From NCBI GenBank assembly GCA_963844205.1, contig CAWJNK010000014.1, positions 124,001-188,000 of the forward strand: DNA of 64,000 nt, read 5' to 3'. The position numbers and the translations under genes were made by a program. Position 1 is the first letter of the stretch; each line of letters begins with the position of its first letter. The notes under the pieces are model-generated. The model did not search any database. It saw only the letters and a list, made by a program, of their open reading frames with translations, and was not told where the DNA came from. Origin of the DNA: DASSUW01 sp963844205. Lineage in GTDB: Bacteria > Actinomycetota > Thermoleophilia > Solirubrobacterales > Solirubrobacteraceae. This document shows, piece by piece, positions 61,483 through 64,000 of the stretch.

Positions 61483-62237
61483 CCGACCGGCCGCAGCACG
61501 ATGTCGAAGGCGCACTCCAGGTGCCCGTTGCGCCGCTCGACCGGTTTCACGAGCGCCGACTTCACCGCCCCGATGGTGTCGTTCTCGAGATACGGGTCGT
61601 CGGGGAAGAAGACCTGCGTGATCAGCGTCTGGTGCTCGGGCGCGGTGACCTTGAAGTGGATGTGCGCGGGCCGCCACGGGTGCTGGCCGACCGCTTCCAA
61701 GTAGCGGCCCACGGGCCCGGTGGTGGGCACGGTGTACGGCTTCGGGAGCATGGTCTGGAACTCGTAGGCGCCGTCGTCCCCGGCGCGGATGCGGCCGCGG
61801 AAGTTGCCGTCTGGCTGGCGCTCGTCCCAGACGTCGTAGCCGCCGGACGGACCCGTCTGCCAGACGTCGACAACCGCCTCAGGCAGCGGGTCGCCCGCGG
61901 TCGAGGTCACGGTCCCGCGTACGAACAGGGGATCGTCGTCGCCCATGCCCTCGTACTCGTCGTAGATCTTGCTCCGGAACGGGGGCTCGACCGTGTACAT
62001 CGGGCCCTCGACGTCGCTGGCCGTGGCGCCGGACTCGTCGCCGCCGTGGGTGAGGGCGTCGATCAGCACCGAGGTGCGCGTGACGTCGGAGAGCAGGACG
62101 AACTCGCCGGCGCGCCCGACGTCGGTCAGGAACGCCAGCACGGCGTGCCACTCCTCCTCGGTCACGCGGTGCCGCTCGAGCACCTCGTGGAGCGCCGCCA
62201 GGGCGTCCGGGATGACCTCTTTCAGCCGGTCGCTCAC
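61479..62237 (-). CDS. Intradiol ring-cleavage dioxygenase (catechol/hydroxyquinol 1,2-dioxygenase type)
   Basis: A 252-residue enzyme starting at GTG 62237 (GTGA overlap). It has the N-terminal helical dimerisation domain (about 1-90) and the catalytic beta-sandwich (VEGPMYTVEPPF, VVDVWQTGPSGGYDVWDE, GAYEFQTMLPKPYTVPTTGP, WRPAHIHFKVTAP). Candidate Fe(III) ligands are two tyrosines and the two histidines of HIHF. The long N-terminal helical domain fits the catechol/hydroxyquinol group rather than protocatechuate dioxygenases. Confidence 0.9.
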   Translation of the reverse strand: MSDRLKEVIPDALAALHEVLERHRVTEEEWHAVLAFLTDVGRAGEFVLLSDVTRTSVLIDALTHGGDESGATASDVEGPMYTVEPPFRSKIYDEYEGMGDDDPLFVRGTVTSTAGDPLPEAVVDVWQTGPSGGYDVWDERQPDGNFRGRIRAGDDGAYEFQTMLPKPYTVPTTGPVGRYLEAVGQHPWRPAHIHFKVTAPEHQTLITQVFFPDDPYLENDTIGAVKSALVKPVERRNGHLECAFDIVLRPVG

Positions 62238-63664
62238 GACACCTTCCCCCACTGTGTGTACTGGTACGGATTCTCGAGGACGCTGCGCTCGGGGATCTCC
62301 GGGTGCATCCCGCCTTCCCACGCGTCGCCCAGCTCCCGCTGCGCGAACTCGACGGTCTCCTCCACCGCCTGGCGCGCGCGGCCGAGGTCGATCCCGAGGA
62401 GCTTGCCCTCGTGCTTGACCACGCGCCCGTTCACGATGACCGTGTGGACGTCGGCCCGCTGCGCCTGGAACGCGACGTGGCCGTACGGGTGCAGGACCGG
62501 GAACATGACCGGCGAGTCTTCGTTCTTGACGAGCACGACGTCGGCCTTCTTGCCCGCCTCGAGGCTGCCGATCAGCGAGTCCATCCCCAGCGCCTTGCTC
62601 CCGCCGCGGGTGGCCCACTCGACCACCTGCTCGGCGCGCAGGTGGTGGTTGGTGACCGTGTCGCCCTTGGCGTGCGCCTCGAGGTGCTCGCGCGAGCGGT
62701 CGGCGCCGAGCGTGGAGCGCATCGCGCAGAACAGGTCGCCGCTCCACCACACGCTGGTGTCCATCGAGAGCGAGACCGGGATGTCGTGCTTACGCAGCTG
62801 CCAGGTCGGCGGGTAGCCCTGGCCCGCGCTCTGCTCGCTCTCCGTCGACACCGAGACCGAGCCGCCGGTCGCCGCGATCCGGTGGTAGGAGTCCTCGGTC
62901 AGCGTCGCGGCGTGGACGTAGATGTTCTCCGGCGTCATGAACCCGTGCTCGTGCATGAGCCGGATGCCGTCGTCGTTGGTGGCGCCCCAGACGCCCGCGT
63001 GGGTGGTGACGGGCACGCCGAGCTCGCGCGCGACCTTGAACGCCTCCTGCTCGGGAAACTCGGGGTCGCCGGTGACGTCGAACGCCATCTGGAAGCCGAG
63101 CATGTCGTCGGGGGTGCCGAAGCGGCGCTCGACGAAGCCGCGGAAGTCCTTGGACGTCGACCACTCCCACGGGCCCTGCTGGAGGTTGCCGTAGGCGAGC
63201 ACGAAGCGGCCGGGGACCGCCTGCAGCGCGTCGACGGCGGCGTCGGCGTGGTCGACGGTCTGGAGGCCGTGCGACCAGTCGACGGTCGTGGTCACGCCCG
63301 CGTCGAGCGACTCGATCGCCGACAGCAGGTTGCCCGCGTGGACGTCCTGGGGGCGGAAGATCTTGCCCCACTCGAGGTAGAAGAAGACGAAGTACTGGGT
63401 CAGCGACCAGTCGGCGCCGTAGCCGCGCAGCGCGGTCTGCCACATGTGCCGGTGCGTGTCGATCATCCCCGGCATCACGATGCCGTCCGAGGCGTCGATC
63501 TCGAGCGCGCCCTCCGGCGCGTCCAGGCCGGGGCCGACCCCGGCGATCTTGTCGTCGACCACGAGCACGTCCGCGCCGTGCAGGACATCGTGGGCGTCGT
63601 TCATGGTCAGCACCGTGCCTCGGCGCAGGACGACCGGCCGGCCGGGCTCGATGTCGCTACTCAT
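62234..63664 (-). CDS. Amidohydrolase (chlorohydrolase/cytosine-deaminase-like family)
   Basis: ATG 63664 has AAGGAG upstream. The 476-residue enzyme has the N-terminal HxH (MIDTHRHMWQTALRG), an active-site region with TTHAGVWGATNDD and YVHAATLTED, and the late metal aspartate in LSMDTSVWWSG. The C-terminal composite domain has IGSLEAGKKADVVLV. This subfamily deaminates or dechlorinates ring compounds; the substrate is not known. First gene of the operon. Confidence 0.9.
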   Translation of the reverse strand: MSSDIEPGRPVVLRRGTVLTMNDAHDVLHGADVLVVDDKIAGVGPGLDAPEGALEIDASDGIVMPGMIDTHRHMWQTALRGYGADWSLTQYFVFFYLEWGKIFRPQDVHAGNLLSAIESLDAGVTTTVDWSHGLQTVDHADAAVDALQAVPGRFVLAYGNLQQGPWEWSTSKDFRGFVERRFGTPDDMLGFQMAFDVTGDPEFPEQEAFKVARELGVPVTTHAGVWGATNDDGIRLMHEHGFMTPENIYVHAATLTEDSYHRIAATGGSVSVSTESEQSAGQGYPPTWQLRKHDIPVSLSMDTSVWWSGDLFCAMRSTLGADRSREHLEAHAKGDTVTNHHLRAEQVVEWATRGGSKALGMDSLIGSLEAGKKADVVLVKNEDSPVMFPVLHPYGHVAFQAQRADVHTVIVNGRVVKHEGKLLGIDLGRARQAVEETVEFAQRELGDAWEGGMHPEIPERSVLENPYQYTQWGKVS

Positions 63665-63729
63665 CTGTGGCTCCTTCCCCGGGGACCCGGCCACCTTTCC
63701 AAGCGGCGGCGGCCGGGTCAAGCGGGGTG

Positions 63730-64000
63730 TCAGGCAGCCTCAGGCAGCGGCTCGGGCTCGAAGCCCGCGTGGTGCTCCGGCTGCGTCTCGGGCGCGCCGC
63801 GCAGCACGACCGCGGCAATCACGATCGCGACCAGGATCAGCCCCGCGCCGATCAGATACGCCAGGTGGAAGCCGGCGTTGAGCGCGGCGGCGGGAGTCTC
63901 GCCGCTCGCCAGCACGCCCGCAGTGTGGTCGGAGGCGATCGTGGCCAGCACCGCCAGGCCGAGCGCCCCGCCGACCTGCGCGGCCGTGTTGACGAGGCCC
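63730..64000 (-). CDS. DHA2-type MFS transporter, C-terminal part (cut by window edge)
   Basis: The frame is open from the right edge to a stop at 63730. It reads NTAAQVGGALGLAVLATIAS, a typical motif of 14-helix MFS exporters, then the last membrane helix (LIGAGLILVAIVIAAVVL) and an acidic tail. It lies upstream of, and on the same strand as, the catabolic operon, 65 bases away, so it may transport its substrate. Confidence 0.8.
   Translation of the reverse strand, partial: GLVNTAAQVGGALGLAVLATIASDHTAGVLASGETPAAALNAGFHLAYLIGAGLILVAIVIAAVVLRGAPETQPEHHAGFEPEPLPEAA

Noticed and set aside
1..64000. tRNA, rRNA, riboswitch or prophage signals
   Set aside because: I scanned by eye for cloverleaf-like GGTTCGAATC motifs, conserved rRNA blocks, integrases and phage structural genes and found none convincing. 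A covariance-model search would be needed to exclude small RNAs.

Overview
The window is very GC-rich (about 70%) with tightly packed genes, many GTG starts, and ATGA/GTGA stop-start overlaps. Gene content points to an actinobacterium, most likely the Solirubrobacterales/Thermoleophilia: a Streptomyces-type gas vesicle cluster, several secreted LVIvd-repeat proteins, an HTTM protein, an ECF42-DGPF pair and NarL-type two-component systems. No rRNA, tRNA, CRISPR array or transposase was seen, and the lineage call is inference from content alone.

Layout. 0-8 kb: a secreted beta-propeller gene broken by two single-base indels, a small secreted protein, an orphan GAF histidine kinase, a dirigent/AOC-barrel-like protein, and a kinase-regulator pair. 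8-16 kb: mostly minus-strand enzymes and exported proteins, including a subtilase / LVIvd protein / CocE-type hydrolase cluster (hydrolase N-terminus frameshifted) and an M19 dipeptidase, then a non-coding block of alternating inverted repeats. 16-19.4 kb: a cupin, a cupredoxin-propeller fusion and a small secreted protein, separated by strong terminators.

19.4-24.4 kb is the most unusual locus. It holds an integral-membrane M50 zinc peptidase with a double-CxxC tail domain, a 543-residue cysteine-free repeat protein whose N-terminus looks like a processed leader, and an HTH/Clp-N regulator. A hairpin separates the repeat-protein gene from the peptidase gene. 24.7-31.2 kb is a minus-strand gas vesicle operon: SRPBCC protein, 44-residue membrane protein, acidic repeat protein, 74-residue protein, then gvpA, gvpF, gvpG, gvpO, gvpJ, gvpL, a second GvpA-family gene, another GvpF/L and gvpK. 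Two members carry Ser/Arg-rich tails and one carries a long Glu/Asp repeat.

31.4-47 kb: an ECF-like sigma factor fused to a zinc-finger anti-sigma-like module, three more LVIvd proteins, a polysaccharide deacetylase, a flavin monooxygenase, an alpha/beta hydrolase, a Kup potassium transporter and a CNNM/CorC-type protein. 47-54.5 kb: the ECF42-DGPF pair, a three-gene HTTM membrane cluster meeting a convergent membrane gene, and a DHA2 exporter. 54.7-60 kb: a second two-component system (regulator first), an HtrA-like protease, and a translationally coupled string of STAS, phosphodiester-glycosidase-like and MetE-like genes (the last frameshifted). 60-64 kb: a minus-strand catabolic operon (amidohydrolase, intradiol dioxygenase, FAH-family enzyme, NodB-like deacetylase) with the end of an MFS transporter at the edge.

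Five single-base indels break three otherwise intact genes. Most lie in short G/C-rich runs, so assembly error must be excluded before they are treated as real pseudogenes. Beta-propeller exported proteins are strikingly abundant (at least seven).
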